NCBI GenBank assembly: GCA_965223405.1 | Contig: CBDCWO010000006.1 | Coordinates: 1,674,001 to 1,738,000, forward strand | DNA length: 64,000 nt | From: CBDCWO01 sp965223405 | GTDB lineage: Bacteria; Bacteroidota; Bacteroidia; Chitinophagales; Saprospiraceae | Reading direction: 5' to 3' | Part shown: one piece after another, positions 9,340 to 17,479 of the stretch | Layout: each line of letters begins with the position of its first letter | How positions within the stretch are numbered: position 1 is the stretch's first letter | The notes under the pieces: generated by a model | The model's input: only the letters and a program-made list of their open reading frames with translations | Told to the model about the DNA's origin: nothing | Database searches by the model: none | Program-made: the position numbers and the translations under genes

Positions 9340-11076
9340 ATGCTAACAGAGATCAATAAACATATCAACACTTCTTTATTACTATTTTTTTGCGCAATGC
9401 TATCTATCAGTTATGGAATAGCTCAGCCAGGAGTTACAACTGAAAAAGCGGTCAAGCTGCAAAGTAGCTTCATTGCAGCGATGCAGGAAAAAATTCTGGG
9501 TCACGATAAAAAGGCTATTGATTTATTCGCTGAAATACTAGAGAAAGACCCTAAAAATCATGCAGCTGTCTATCAATTGTCATTGTTATATACAAAAATT
9601 GAAAATCATGAAAAGGCGTTTGAACTAATTCAAAAAGCCAACCAGATCGAACCTGATAATCCCTATTATTTGCATACTCTAGCCAATCAATATGAAAAGC
9701 AAAAAGTTTATACGGCTGCCGTAGCAATTTACCAAAAACTTCATGACAAAAACCTGATGATACCTGAATGGTATGAATCATGGGCCAATCTGTTCATCAA
9801 TTCCAACCAAACGGAAAATGCGATCGAAGTTTATGACCTAATCGAAAATAATGAGGGGCTCTCGGAAGATTTAACTCGAAAAAAATATGACCTCTATATC
9901 GGTCTTGGTAAGTCAAAGAAGGCTTTAGCAGAATTAAACAAACTCTCTCAAAGTGATCCAGAAAATACAAAATATCTATACTGGATTGCAATGCATCATC
10001 GCAATGATGGTAAAGAGGCTAAAACGCGAGAAGTATTACAATTTATCCTCGATCTGGATCCAGAAGATACTAAGGCAAAGCTGGCTATGGCTGAAAAACT
10101 CAAACGGTCAGGCTCTGATGATCAATATTTAGCATCAATTTCCTCACTGATCAGTAATCCGGATATTGAACTCAACATCAAGATCCAGGAATTACAACCC
10201 TACGTTGACAAATTACAAGCCCGGTCTGACGAATCCCTTTCTAATCAACTTATGGATATTGGAGATGCATTAGAGAAGGCACACCCCGACCAAGCTCCGG
10301 TAAAAAGGATTAGAGCATCTATCTTTCGGTATTCCGGATTTCCGCATCGAGCTATCGAAGAACTATTAACGGCAACACAGATGGCACCTGCAGACTGGGA
10401 TGCATGGGTTAATTTGTACCATCTTTTAGTCGAGAATCATCAATTCAGTAAACTATATACATCCTCCCAACGGGCTCTGGATTATTATCCGGTACAGGGT
10501 TTAAACTATTACATGAGTGGACTGGCCTCATTTTATCTCGATAATTATCAAACTTCGGCCAATGATCTCCAGGAAGCATTGATGATGCTGGGAAACGATA
10601 GTTCTCTAAAATTAAAAGCTAAATCGCTACTGGGATATACTATTTGTGTTCTTCAAGGTTGGGAACAGGGTAGAAAATACTTCAATGAAGTAAAAGACTT
10701 AAATTTAACAGAGGAGAATATAGAATCTCTATGTTATTACTGGATGGCCAAATCCACGACAGGTCAAGAATTGGCTCCAATCGAAACTGCAATATCCAAA
10801 GCAATGGATCTCTTTCAGAATAATCAAGTCACTTATACTGCTGCCTTTATTCAGTTTAAAAAAGGGGACTTCAGTACCGCAAAAGACATTCTGGAGTCAG
10901 TTAAGCCGGTCGAAAGAGATCATCATCCTATTATTCTAAATCTGTTAGGTGATATTCATGCCAAATCGGGGATGACGGCAGAAGCTATAAAATATTGGAA
11001 GCAGGCACAAGAAAATGGTTTGGACGATTCTATATTACTCAAAAATAAAATAATCAACCGTCAGGTCATTGAATAA
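9340..11076 (+). CDS. Exported TPR-repeat protein
   Basis: 578 residues. A signal peptide (hydrophobic LLLFFCAMLSISYGIAQ, residues 14-30) precedes many TPR units, e.g. KKAIDLFAEILEKDPKNHAAVYQLS and KAFELIQKANQIEPDNPYYLHTLA. Alpha-helical repeats cover nearly the entire chain, so it is probably a periplasmic scaffold. It ends 3 bp before a DUF4292 lipoprotein; TPR plus DUF4292 pairs recur in Bacteroidota, which suggests a shared envelope role, but no specific function is known. Confidence 0.8.
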   Translation: MLTEINKHINTSLLLFFCAMLSISYGIAQPGVTTEKAVKLQSSFIAAMQEKILGHDKKAIDLFAEILEKDPKNHAAVYQLSLLYTKIENHEKAFELIQKANQIEPDNPYYLHTLANQYEKQKVYTAAVAIYQKLHDKNLMIPEWYESWANLFINSNQTENAIEVYDLIENNEGLSEDLTRKKYDLYIGLGKSKKALAELNKLSQSDPENTKYLYWIAMHHRNDGKEAKTREVLQFILDLDPEDTKAKLAMAEKLKRSGSDDQYLASISSLISNPDIELNIKIQELQPYVDKLQARSDESLSNQLMDIGDALEKAHPDQAPVKRIRASIFRYSGFPHRAIEELLTATQMAPADWDAWVNLYHLLVENHQFSKLYTSSQRALDYYPVQGLNYYMSGLASFYLDNYQTSANDLQEALMMLGNDSSLKLKAKSLLGYTICVLQGWEQGRKYFNEVKDLNLTEENIESLCYYWMAKSTTGQELAPIETAISKAMDLFQNNQVTYTAAFIQFKKGDFSTAKDILESVKPVERDHHPIILNLLGDIHAKSGMTAEAIKYWKQAQENGLDDSILLKNKIINRQVIE

Positions 11077-11079
11077 CAT

Positions 11080-11859
11080 ATGATTTTGAAATTGATTTCC
11101 GGTACTGGAGTTGTAGCCTTTATATTGACAATCGTATTGATCTCTGGGTGTAAAACCACAAGTAAAAATACTGATGAGGCGGTAAAAATCAATGCAAAAA
11201 AGGCTGAAAAATTATGGGAAAAGCACCATAGACAAACATTGGACTATGAATCGGTCTATCTCAAGTCCAAGTTAGCTATTGACGCTCCCCAATTGGATAT
11301 GGGCGTCCGCATGATAATGTATATGGTGAAAGATAGTTTGATTTGGGCTTCCATTAGCAAATTAGGTTTTGAAATCCATCGATTGTTATTAAAACCTGAT
11401 ACCATTCATGTTCTCGATAAATTAAACCGAATCTATTATACTGGAAGTGTGTCCAAATGGTTAACGGAAAATCGAATTCCGTTTGGATTTCAGGATTTAC
11501 AGCGACTATTAGTAGGCATGCCTCCTCAAGGTGATTATTCAAAATTTGATGTAATTCCCCAAAATCAACAGTTGAAAATATCCGGAAAATTAAGTGTTTT
11601 AAGTTCAGAAATGTACCTTTTTAATTGGTTACAATCATCAATATCAAAAATGGTATTTGACAGAAAAGAGGGTAAATTGGACATTGATCAGTCCCATTTC
11701 AACCGATTTTCAGGATTAAATATTCCTTTGCATCGGATTTATCGGGCTAAGGCTGAAGATGAATATATCTTAAAACTTGAAATTTCGGATATAAAACTTA
11801 ATGTCGGTAGAGAAATAGTTTTTCGAATCCCTGGAAACTATGAAAGAATGAGCATATGA
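11080..11859 (+). CDS. DUF4292 lipoprotein
   Basis: 259 residues. The N-terminus is a lipoprotein signal with lipobox LISGC (Cys24). The rest fits DUF4292: beta-rich with WASISKLGFEIHRLLLKPDTIHVLD early on and IPLHRIYRA near the end. Members are outer-membrane or periplasmic proteins of Bacteroidota; a LolA/LolB-like fold has been suggested for such sequences by overall pattern, which I treat as inference. It lies 3 bp after the TPR gene, and its stop overlaps the hflX start (ATGA). Confidence 0.75.
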   Translation: MILKLISGTGVVAFILTIVLISGCKTTSKNTDEAVKINAKKAEKLWEKHHRQTLDYESVYLKSKLAIDAPQLDMGVRMIMYMVKDSLIWASISKLGFEIHRLLLKPDTIHVLDKLNRIYYTGSVSKWLTENRIPFGFQDLQRLLVGMPPQGDYSKFDVIPQNQQLKISGKLSVLSSEMYLFNWLQSSISKMVFDRKEGKLDIDQSHFNRFSGLNIPLHRIYRAKAEDEYILKLEISDIKLNVGREIVFRIPGNYERMSI

Positions 11860-13061
11860 AGAATAACTTTAACATTAGAGAGATCCGAAATGGAAGAAAG
11901 TCAGGTGAGAAAGCCATATTGGTCGGAGTAGTACATGCCAATCAACCGGCAAAGCAAGTGGACGAGTATTTAGATGAATTGGAATTTCTGGCTCATACCG
12001 CCGGAGCTCATACGATTAAGAGATATGTACAAAAGATATCTCGACCCGATAGTCGTTATTATATAGGCAAGGGAAAAGTAGAAGAAATTGCGGAATATGT
12101 GGGTAAAAACGACATTGATTTGGTCATATTTGATGATGACCTAACCGGCAAACAAACCAATATTCTAGAGGAAAAATTGAAACTTAAAATAATTGATCGA
12201 AGTTCTTTGATCCTCGATATATTTGCGGGCAGAGCCCGAACGGCGCAAGCAAAAACCCAAGTGGAATTAGCTCAATTAAAATATCTATTGCCCAGACTAA
12301 GAGGATTATGGACTCACTTAGAGAGACAAAGAGGGGGGATAGGAATGCGTGGACCAGGAGAACAAGAAATAGAAACTGATCGGCGTATTGTGAGAGAAAA
12401 AATCTCTTATTTGCAAAAGAAATTGGATCAGATCGCCAAGCAAAATGAAACTCAAAGGAAAAACAGAGGTGAATTGATTCGCGTTGCTTTAGTTGGGTAT
12501 ACCAATGCGGGTAAGTCTACCTTAATGAATATCTTAAGTAAGTCTGATGTATTTGCAGAAAATAAGCTGTTTGCTACCCTGGACACGACGGTTCGAAAAG
12601 TGGTATTGGATGCCATGCCTTTTTTGCTGTCAGATACTGTAGGATTTATCAGGAAATTACCCCATCACCTTGTAGAAAGTTTTAAAAGTACACTTGATGA
12701 GGTGAGAGAAAGCGATCTTCTCATGCATGTAGTGGATATTGCACACCCACAATATGAAGAACATTTACTTACTGTTCAGAACACACTGGTAGAACTTGGC
12801 GTTAGCCAAAAGCCACAAATTTTAGTCTTTAACAAAATTGACCTGTATCGTAAAAGAAATTTTGACGACCTCGTAAATCCTGAAACAAGGCAAAATATTG
12901 AAAATGATATTTTAGCCAACTTAAAAAATAATTATGACCACGAAGTAATCTTCATCTCTGCCCTCAAGAAGTTGTATATGGGAGAATTGCGACAAATATT
13001 AAAGACCAATATTACCCGTCTGTACGAGGAAAGGTATCCTTACATGGTCAAGAAATGGTAA
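11856..13061 (+). CDS. hflX: Ribosome-associated GTPase HflX
   Basis: 401 residues. The HflX N-domain (ARPDSRYYIGKGKVEEIAEYV region with RPDSRYYIGKGKV) is followed by the Gly-rich linker RGGIGMRGPGEQEIETDRR and the G domain: G1 GYTNAGKST, G3 DTVGFIRKLPHHL, G4 NKID, G5 ISALKK. HflX binds the large subunit and rescues stalled or hibernating ribosomes. It overlaps the DUF4292 stop by 4 bases. In this position of the TPR-DUF4292 group other Bacteroidota often carry an envelope gene, so hflX may simply share the transcript. Confidence 0.95.
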   Translation: MKNNFNIREIRNGRKSGEKAILVGVVHANQPAKQVDEYLDELEFLAHTAGAHTIKRYVQKISRPDSRYYIGKGKVEEIAEYVGKNDIDLVIFDDDLTGKQTNILEEKLKLKIIDRSSLILDIFAGRARTAQAKTQVELAQLKYLLPRLRGLWTHLERQRGGIGMRGPGEQEIETDRRIVREKISYLQKKLDQIAKQNETQRKNRGELIRVALVGYTNAGKSTLMNILSKSDVFAENKLFATLDTTVRKVVLDAMPFLLSDTVGFIRKLPHHLVESFKSTLDEVRESDLLMHVVDIAHPQYEEHLLTVQNTLVELGVSQKPQILVFNKIDLYRKRNFDDLVNPETRQNIENDILANLKNNYDHEVIFISALKKLYMGELRQILKTNITRLYEERYPYMVKKW

Positions 13062-13076
13062 CCTATCAAAAAGAAC

Positions 13077-14174
13077 ATGGATCGGATAGACAGATACGCC
13101 CATTTGTTAGCACATTATTGTCTTGAGCTTAAAAAAGGTGAAACTTGTTTGGTACAAAGTACCTTCCAAGCCGAACCTCTACTAAGGTCGTTTTATCGAC
13201 AAGCACTTATTTTGGGGGCTCATGTAGATTTTATATCAGATTTCCGCGAGAAAGATTTGATATTTTATACTGTGGCTGATACGCATCAGTTAAATCGAAT
13301 TAACCCAGCGATGCAGATAGCAATGCAAACCTATGATGCATTCCTAAATATCAGAGCCCCTTATAATTTGACTGAAAATAAAAATATAGATCCTGAAAAA
13401 CGCAAGTTTCGGCAAAATGCACTGCAGCATATCAATCAGACTTATTTTGATCGCACCGGATCAGGGGCTATGCGAAGGACACTATGCCAGTATCCAACTC
13501 TTGCGAATGCTCAAATTGCAGAAATGTCGTTAAGCGAATATGAGGACTTTGTATATGATGCGTGTATGCTTAATGAAACAAGCCCTATTGATTCCTGGTT
13601 AAAAGTTCGTGCAAAACAACAAAAGGTAGTTGATTTTTTACATCAGAAAGAGACCATTAGGTATTGTGGACCTGAAGGCACAGATATTCAGTTTTCAACT
13701 ACCGGCCGAAAATGGATAAATTCGGATGGCAGAACCAATATGCCTTCCGGCGAAGTTTTTACAGCACCTGTGGAAGATAGTGTCAATGGGGTAGTTTATT
13801 TTTCCTATCCCGGCATCTATATGGGACATGAAATAAAAGGAATCAGATTATGGGTAGAAAAGGGAAAAGTTACTAAATGGGAAGCGCAAGTAGGTAAGGA
13901 ACTTTTAGATCAAATATTTGCGATTCCCGGAGCAAGATATTTTGGAGAAGCCGCCATCGGTACAAATTATAGAATACAAAAGATTACTAAAAATATCTTA
14001 TTCGATGAAAAGATCGGCGGTAGTATTCATATGGCCGTTGGGCAATCTTATCTTCAAGCTGGGGGCAAGAATAAATCTACTATCCATTGGGATATGATTA
14101 CCGATATGAAGAATGGTGGTGCGATCATAGCAGATGGTGAGACCATTTATAAAAATGGCGAATTTGTTTTCTAA
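13077..14174 (+). CDS. M29-family aminopeptidase
   Basis: 365 residues. This is a thermophilic-type (AmpS/AmpT/PepS) metalloaminopeptidase that removes N-terminal residues from peptides in the cytoplasm. The family's dimetal ligands are visible: Glu in MPSGEVFTAP (about residue 225), Glu in FGEAAIGTN (about 290), His and Tyr in SIHMAVGQSY, and His and Asp in STIHWDMITDM near the end. It follows hflX by 15 bp and is followed by a split toroid gene with a 15 bp gap. Confidence 0.9.
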   Translation: MDRIDRYAHLLAHYCLELKKGETCLVQSTFQAEPLLRSFYRQALILGAHVDFISDFREKDLIFYTVADTHQLNRINPAMQIAMQTYDAFLNIRAPYNLTENKNIDPEKRKFRQNALQHINQTYFDRTGSGAMRRTLCQYPTLANAQIAEMSLSEYEDFVYDACMLNETSPIDSWLKVRAKQQKVVDFLHQKETIRYCGPEGTDIQFSTTGRKWINSDGRTNMPSGEVFTAPVEDSVNGVVYFSYPGIYMGHEIKGIRLWVEKGKVTKWEAQVGKELLDQIFAIPGARYFGEAAIGTNYRIQKITKNILFDEKIGGSIHMAVGQSYLQAGGKNKSTIHWDMITDMKNGGAIIADGETIYKNGEFVF

Positions 14175-14189
14175 AAAAAATGGTGGGAG

Positions 14190-14606
14190 TTGTCTCGATT
14201 AGAAATTATCGATTGGTTATTGGAAGGAGATCCCGCAATTCAATATCAAACCTATAGGGATCTCTTGGGAATGTCCAAACCTCACATCCGTCAGAGAATC
14301 AGCCAGGAAGGGTGGGGTAAAAGGTTCTTGTCTTATCGGCATAAAAATGGCCATTGGGGAAAAGGATTTTATCAACCGAAATGGATTTCTACGCATTACA
14401 CTTTGCTCGATCTTAAAAATTTACAAATAGATCCGAAAATTCTCAGCATTCGTGAATCTATTCGTCTTATACTGGACCATGAAATCGGAGAAGATGGAGG
14501 CATAAACCCTTCCAAAGCAATTTCTCAAAGTGATGTTTGTATAAATGGGATGTTTCTAAATTATGCCTGTTATTTCAATATAAAACCGAACAAATTAAAT
14601 AAATAG
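14190..14606 (+). CDS. Alpha/alpha-toroid (prenyltransferase/squalene-cyclase-like) protein, N-terminal half of a frameshifted gene
   Basis: 138 residues from a TTG start 15 bp after the preceding stop; no other start fits. The sequence (WLLEGDPAIQYQTYRDLL, then GHWGKGFYQPKW) is typical of a group of cytoplasmic terpenoid-cyclase-like toroids in Bacteroidota. The frame ends at TAG 14604-14606, but frame +1 continues the protein directly (IVDFLLEQKMPDGGF from 14608). Joining the frames gives about 311 residues. The cause is one extra base, or two missing, in the A/T-rich stretch 14590-14606. The gene is either broken or carries a sequencing error. Confidence 0.7.
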   Translation: MSRLEIIDWLLEGDPAIQYQTYRDLLGMSKPHIRQRISQEGWGKRFLSYRHKNGHWGKGFYQPKWISTHYTLLDLKNLQIDPKILSIRESIRLILDHEIGEDGGINPSKAISQSDVCINGMFLNYACYFNIKPNKLNK

Positions 14607-14619
14607 TATAGTTGATTTT

Positions 14620-15126
14620 TTGCTAGAACAAAAAATGCCTGATGGAGGTTTCAATTGTAGATCCAATCGCAGTGGTGCTAGACACAGTTCACTACACACT
14701 TCGATATCCGTAATAGAGGGAATTTTTGAATATTTTAAAAATGGATATTCGTATCGCGCAGATGAGCTCAAAGAAGCAGAAGCATCGACTCGTGAGTTCA
14801 TATTACAACATCAATTGTTCCTTTCGGATCGGACTGGGAAAATAATAAACCCAAACTTCCTCAAGTTTCCATTCCCATGCCGTTGGAAATACGACATACT
14901 TCGGTCTTTGGACTATTTTCAAAATTCCAACATAGACTATGACACCCGGATGAATCAAGCAGTAAATGTATTGCTACAAAAAAGGAGGAAAGATAATCGA
15001 TGGAATTTGTATGCAAAATATCCAGGCTTACAACATTTTGAAATGGAGAAAGCTGGGCAACCAAGTAGGTGGAACACACTTAGAGCAATGCGCGTTCTGA
15101 CATCATATCCTCAATTCTTAATATAA
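14620..15126 (+). CDS. Alpha/alpha-toroid protein, C-terminal half of a frameshifted gene
   Basis: 168 residues are open from a TTG at 14620, but homologous sequence starts a few codons earlier (IVDFL from 14608). It contains the toroid motifs MPDGGFNCRSNRSGA and HSSLHTSISVIEGI and ends with WNTLRAMRVLTSYPQF. It is the continuation of the 14190-14606 frame and is not expected to be made as an independent protein. Product function is unknown; the fold resembles squalene cyclases without their catalytic DxDD motif. Confidence 0.65.
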   Translation: MLEQKMPDGGFNCRSNRSGARHSSLHTSISVIEGIFEYFKNGYSYRADELKEAEASTREFILQHQLFLSDRTGKIINPNFLKFPFPCRWKYDILRSLDYFQNSNIDYDTRMNQAVNVLLQKRRKDNRWNLYAKYPGLQHFEMEKAGQPSRWNTLRAMRVLTSYPQFLI

Positions 15127-15146
15127 TATAATTTTCAATAAGAAAT

Positions 15147-15353
15147 TTATACCGGGACTTTGGTTTCAGTAAATTGTTTTCCATCCCAACGACCTAACCA
15201 TTCACAAGACTTTCCGACACCTTGATACATTTGAAAAGCGTTCGTAGCAGCTTCTTTGGTTTTGCGGTATATAATGATCATTTGCTGTCCGGATCTGACA
15301 TGAAAATAATAGTTACCCTTTCCCAATTTGAAATTGAATTTCTTCTTTTTCAT
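15147..15353 (-). CDS. Small basic protein of unknown function
   Basis: 68 residues, starting with a Lys run (MKKKKFNFKLGKGNYYFHV). It has a predicted beta-rich core with YRKTKEAATNAFQMYQGVG and ends with WLGRWDGKQFTETKVPV. Related short proteins occur in other Bacteroidota, but I recognise no function. It lies 38 bp after the 15392-15742 gene on the same strand, so the two may be co-transcribed. It ends 20 bp from the convergent toroid gene. Confidence 0.6.
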   Translation of the reverse strand: MKKKKFNFKLGKGNYYFHVRSGQQMIIIYRKTKEAATNAFQMYQGVGKSCEWLGRWDGKQFTETKVPV

Positions 15354-15391
15354 TATGAATTATGTTTGAAATAGTGGAGTCAAATGTTTAA

Positions 15392-15742
15392 TTAAATACT
15401 TACAACTTTAGCCTCAATATGATATTTTTTAATCATCCGGTCGACAAATGCTTTGTTACCATGAGGTGCTAAAAGATACAGCTTTCCATTTTTCATATTG
15501 GCAAGTGTATCTAGTAATTTCCACTTACTGATTTTTCTTTCGATGTTATCGGATTTCTCTGCTATCTCAACAAAGCTCCGATTTCCCATCCTAATCCCTG
15601 TTAAATCCGGAATGAAAGGATCATCAGATCCAGGTTTTCGATAAGATTTAGGAGTTTCGTATTGATCGGAATTTGCCTTGATATCGGAAAATCCATTTTT
15701 TAAAGCCCAGTCAATTGCTTTGTCTATCTTTTGAGAATCCAT
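15392..15742 (-). CDS. Small protein with PD-(D/E)xK-like pattern, function unknown
   Basis: 116 residues, no signal peptide. The order IPDLTGIRMGNRSFVEIAEKSDN, then ISKWKLLDTLAN and GKLYLLAPHGNKAFVDRMI resembles a small restriction-endonuclease-like fold: Asp in PDLTG, Glu-x-Ala in FVEIA, then an SKWKLL helix and a GKLYLL strand. The usual catalytic Lys is not certain (EIAEK). Nuclease activity is inference; it may be a catalytically dead relative. A perfect 12-bp inverted repeat lies just upstream of its start. Confidence 0.55.
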   Translation of the reverse strand: MDSQKIDKAIDWALKNGFSDIKANSDQYETPKSYRKPGSDDPFIPDLTGIRMGNRSFVEIAEKSDNIERKISKWKLLDTLANMKNGKLYLLAPHGNKAFVDRMIKKYHIEAKVVSI

Positions 15743-15769
15743 TATAAAGAATAATTTGAATTTAGTTTA

Positions 15770-15827
15770 ATAATTGTAACCTAGATATCGATATAGATGC
15801 CACAGACGAGCACCTGGTTACAATTAT
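15770..15827. repeat. 12-bp perfect inverted repeat with 34-bp spacer
   Basis: ATAATTGTAACC (15770-15781) and GGTTACAATTAT (15816-15827) are exact reverse complements. The spacer contains the palindrome ATATCGATAT (15785-15794). It lies 28 bp upstream of the start at 15742, where a regulator site would be expected. Confidence 0.6.
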
Positions 15828-15894
15828 CTAGAGGAAATAACAAAAAGTAAAAATTTTACTAGTATTACAACGTTTTAAACGTTAAAAAAGTTTA

Positions 15895-15933
15895 ATAACA
15901 AAAAACCCCTTGTAATTTAACTTAGCAAGGGGT
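15895..15933 (-). terminator. Rho-independent terminator of the rpsF-rpsR-rplI operon
   Basis: The 8-bp arms ACCCCTTG (15905-15912) and CAAGGGGT (15926-15933) form a hairpin followed on the minus strand by TTTTTGTTATT. It is 30 bp after the rplI stop. Confidence 0.8.
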
Positions 15934-15962
15934 CGAACAATTTATTCTTCAATTAGTAACTG

Positions 15963-16409
15963 TTAATCCTGGATTACTTCAAAGTTTACTTTAATCTGAA
16001 ATTTTCTACTCATATTAATATCTGCAGTATAGTTCCCTAACATTTTCACTTCTTCAGTTAGTGAGATTTTGTGACGATCGACTTCTACACCTAATTGATC
16101 CTGCAAAGCCTGGGCTAACTGAATATTGGTTACACTTCCAAATATTTTGCCGCTGGTACCAGCCTTGGCACTAATCTTCAAAATTTCTCCTGCTAATTTC
16201 TCAGCTACTGCTTCGTATTCTTTTTCGAGTTTTGCTTCCTGGGCTAATGCCAGACGTTTTAACTCACTAAGTTTTCGGCGGTTGGTAGAATTCGCAATGA
16301 TTGCAAGGCCCTTCGGAATCAAATAATTTCTCCCATAGCCATTTTTAACAGTTACGATTTCATGCTGATCACCTAATTTGTCATGATCTTTCAACAAAAT
16401 AACTTCCAT
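15963..16409 (-). CDS. rplI: 50S ribosomal protein L9
   Basis: 148 residues, normal length. The N-terminal RNA-binding domain shows MEVILLKDHDKLGDQHEIVTV and the signature GYGRNYLIPKGLAI, followed by the long connecting helix (residues 45-75) and the C-terminal domain (SVTNIQLAQAL). It binds 23S rRNA in the large subunit. It is the last gene of the S6-S18-L9 operon, 13 bp after rpsR, with a terminator immediately downstream. Confidence 0.97.
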   Translation of the reverse strand: MEVILLKDHDKLGDQHEIVTVKNGYGRNYLIPKGLAIIANSTNRRKLSELKRLALAQEAKLEKEYEAVAEKLAGEILKISAKAGTSGKIFGSVTNIQLAQALQDQLGVEVDRHKISLTEEVKMLGNYTADINMSRKFQIKVNFEVIQD

Positions 16410-16422
16410 GATAATCTCTACT

Positions 16423-16689
16423 TTATTTCAATAAATCGGTAACATAAGGAAGTAAGGCAAGATGTCTGGCTTTTTTAATTGCCGACGCCATCTTCCTTTG
16501 ATATTTAAGTGAATTACCGGTTAATCTTCGTGGTAAAATCTTCCCTTGATCATTTACGAACTGAATCAAAAAATCAGGATCTTTGTAGTCTATGTATTTG
16601 ATTCCATATTTTTTGAATCTGCAGTATTTTTTACGGGCCTTACCTATATTTGGATTACTTAAAAATTTTATGTCGTCTCTTGATGCCAT
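16423..16689 (-). CDS. rpsR: 30S ribosomal protein S18
   Basis: 88 residues. It has the S18 core: YRKYCRFKK-like CRFKKYGIKYIDYKDPDFL, then GKILPRRLTGNSLKYQRKMASAIKKARHLALLPY, which contacts 16S rRNA and S6 in the platform. It is positioned 32 bp after rpsF and 13 bp before rplI. Confidence 0.97.
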   Translation of the reverse strand: MASRDDIKFLSNPNIGKARKKYCRFKKYGIKYIDYKDPDFLIQFVNDQGKILPRRLTGNSLKYQRKMASAIKKARHLALLPYVTDLLK

Positions 16690-16721
16690 GATGGATTTAT
16701 AGAGTTAGTTAAGGAATTCAG

Positions 16722-17198
16722 CTATTCTTCTTCAGAAACTATGGTAGCTACTTCAGGTCCTGATGTTGACTTCGGATCAACCTTCACTTCAGCTTTTTTC
16801 CTGTCAGCTACAGCTTTCGGTTTGTGTGAACTTTTCTTACGTTCTTTTTCTGGTTTTCTTCTTTTCTTAATCAAACCATTGCGTTTGTCCTCGTTGTACT
16901 TAATTCCGTATTTATCCAGATATACGGTTAAAAAGCGCATGATTCTCTCATCGCGACGTAATGCGAGTTCTATTTTGCCAATAATTTCTCCACTATCAGA
17001 TTGAAATTCAATACAATAATAGAAGCCTGAATTCCGATTTTTTATTGGATAGGCCAATTGGCGAAGTCCCATTTCGTCTACGTGTACGATTTGGCAATCT
17101 TCTGTTTTGAGAAGATCCACGTAGTTTTCCGAAGTTTGTCTAATTTCAACATCAGACAAAACCGGATCGACTATAAACGTTACCTCGTATTGTTTCAT
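16722..17198 (-). CDS. rpsF: 30S ribosomal protein S6
   Basis: 158 residues. The S6 ferredoxin-like domain fills residues 1 to about 100 (MKQYEVTFIVDPVLS, then MGLRQLAYPIKNRNSGFYYCIEF). Residues from about 105 are a charged tail rich in Lys and Arg (RKPEKERKKSSHKPKAVADR) ending acidic (IVSEEE), longer than the E. coli tail. The tail is probably disordered. It leads the rpsF-rpsR-rplI operon, with a consensus promoter 40 bp upstream. Confidence 0.96.
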   Translation of the reverse strand: MKQYEVTFIVDPVLSDVEIRQTSENYVDLLKTEDCQIVHVDEMGLRQLAYPIKNRNSGFYYCIEFQSDSGEIIGKIELALRRDERIMRFLTVYLDKYGIKYNEDKRNGLIKKRRKPEKERKKSSHKPKAVADRKKAEVKVDPKSTSGPEVATIVSEEE

Positions 17199-17237
17199 TA
17201 ATTCAAATTATTATTTCGAGTTTTTTATTTCGGCCTG

Positions 17238-17267
17238 CAAAAATAGATTTTTTATCATTCATAAACA
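17238..17267 (-). promoter_or_regulatory. Promoter of rpsF-rpsR-rplI
   Basis: On the minus strand TTG (17265-17267), 19 bp, then TATTTTTG (17238-17245): a full match to the Bacteroidota -33/-7 pattern. The predicted transcript starts about 33 nt before the rpsF ATG. Confidence 0.8.
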
Positions 17268-17446
17268 ATTTATGGCTGATTTTATTCAGGAAATTGTCAA
17301 ACTCTCTCCAATTTAGATCAAGCTATTTATACGCTATTCCCTAAATTAAACCATGCAAGTCCGTTTCCTGCACCTGATTTTACCCTAAGTCAATATACAA
17401 CTTTGAAATAAGCGCCCAATGTTAATATGAATACCCATAGTTTCCT

Positions 17447-17454
17447 TACCTTTG
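17447..17454 (+). promoter_or_regulatory. -7 promoter element for the Omp85-type gene
   Basis: TACCTTTG matches TAnnTTTG and lies 26 bp before the ATG at 17480. No -33 TTG is seen at 19-21 bp. Confidence 0.5.
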
Positions 17455-17479
17455 CGCTGCAATTTTGAATCGCTATTGA

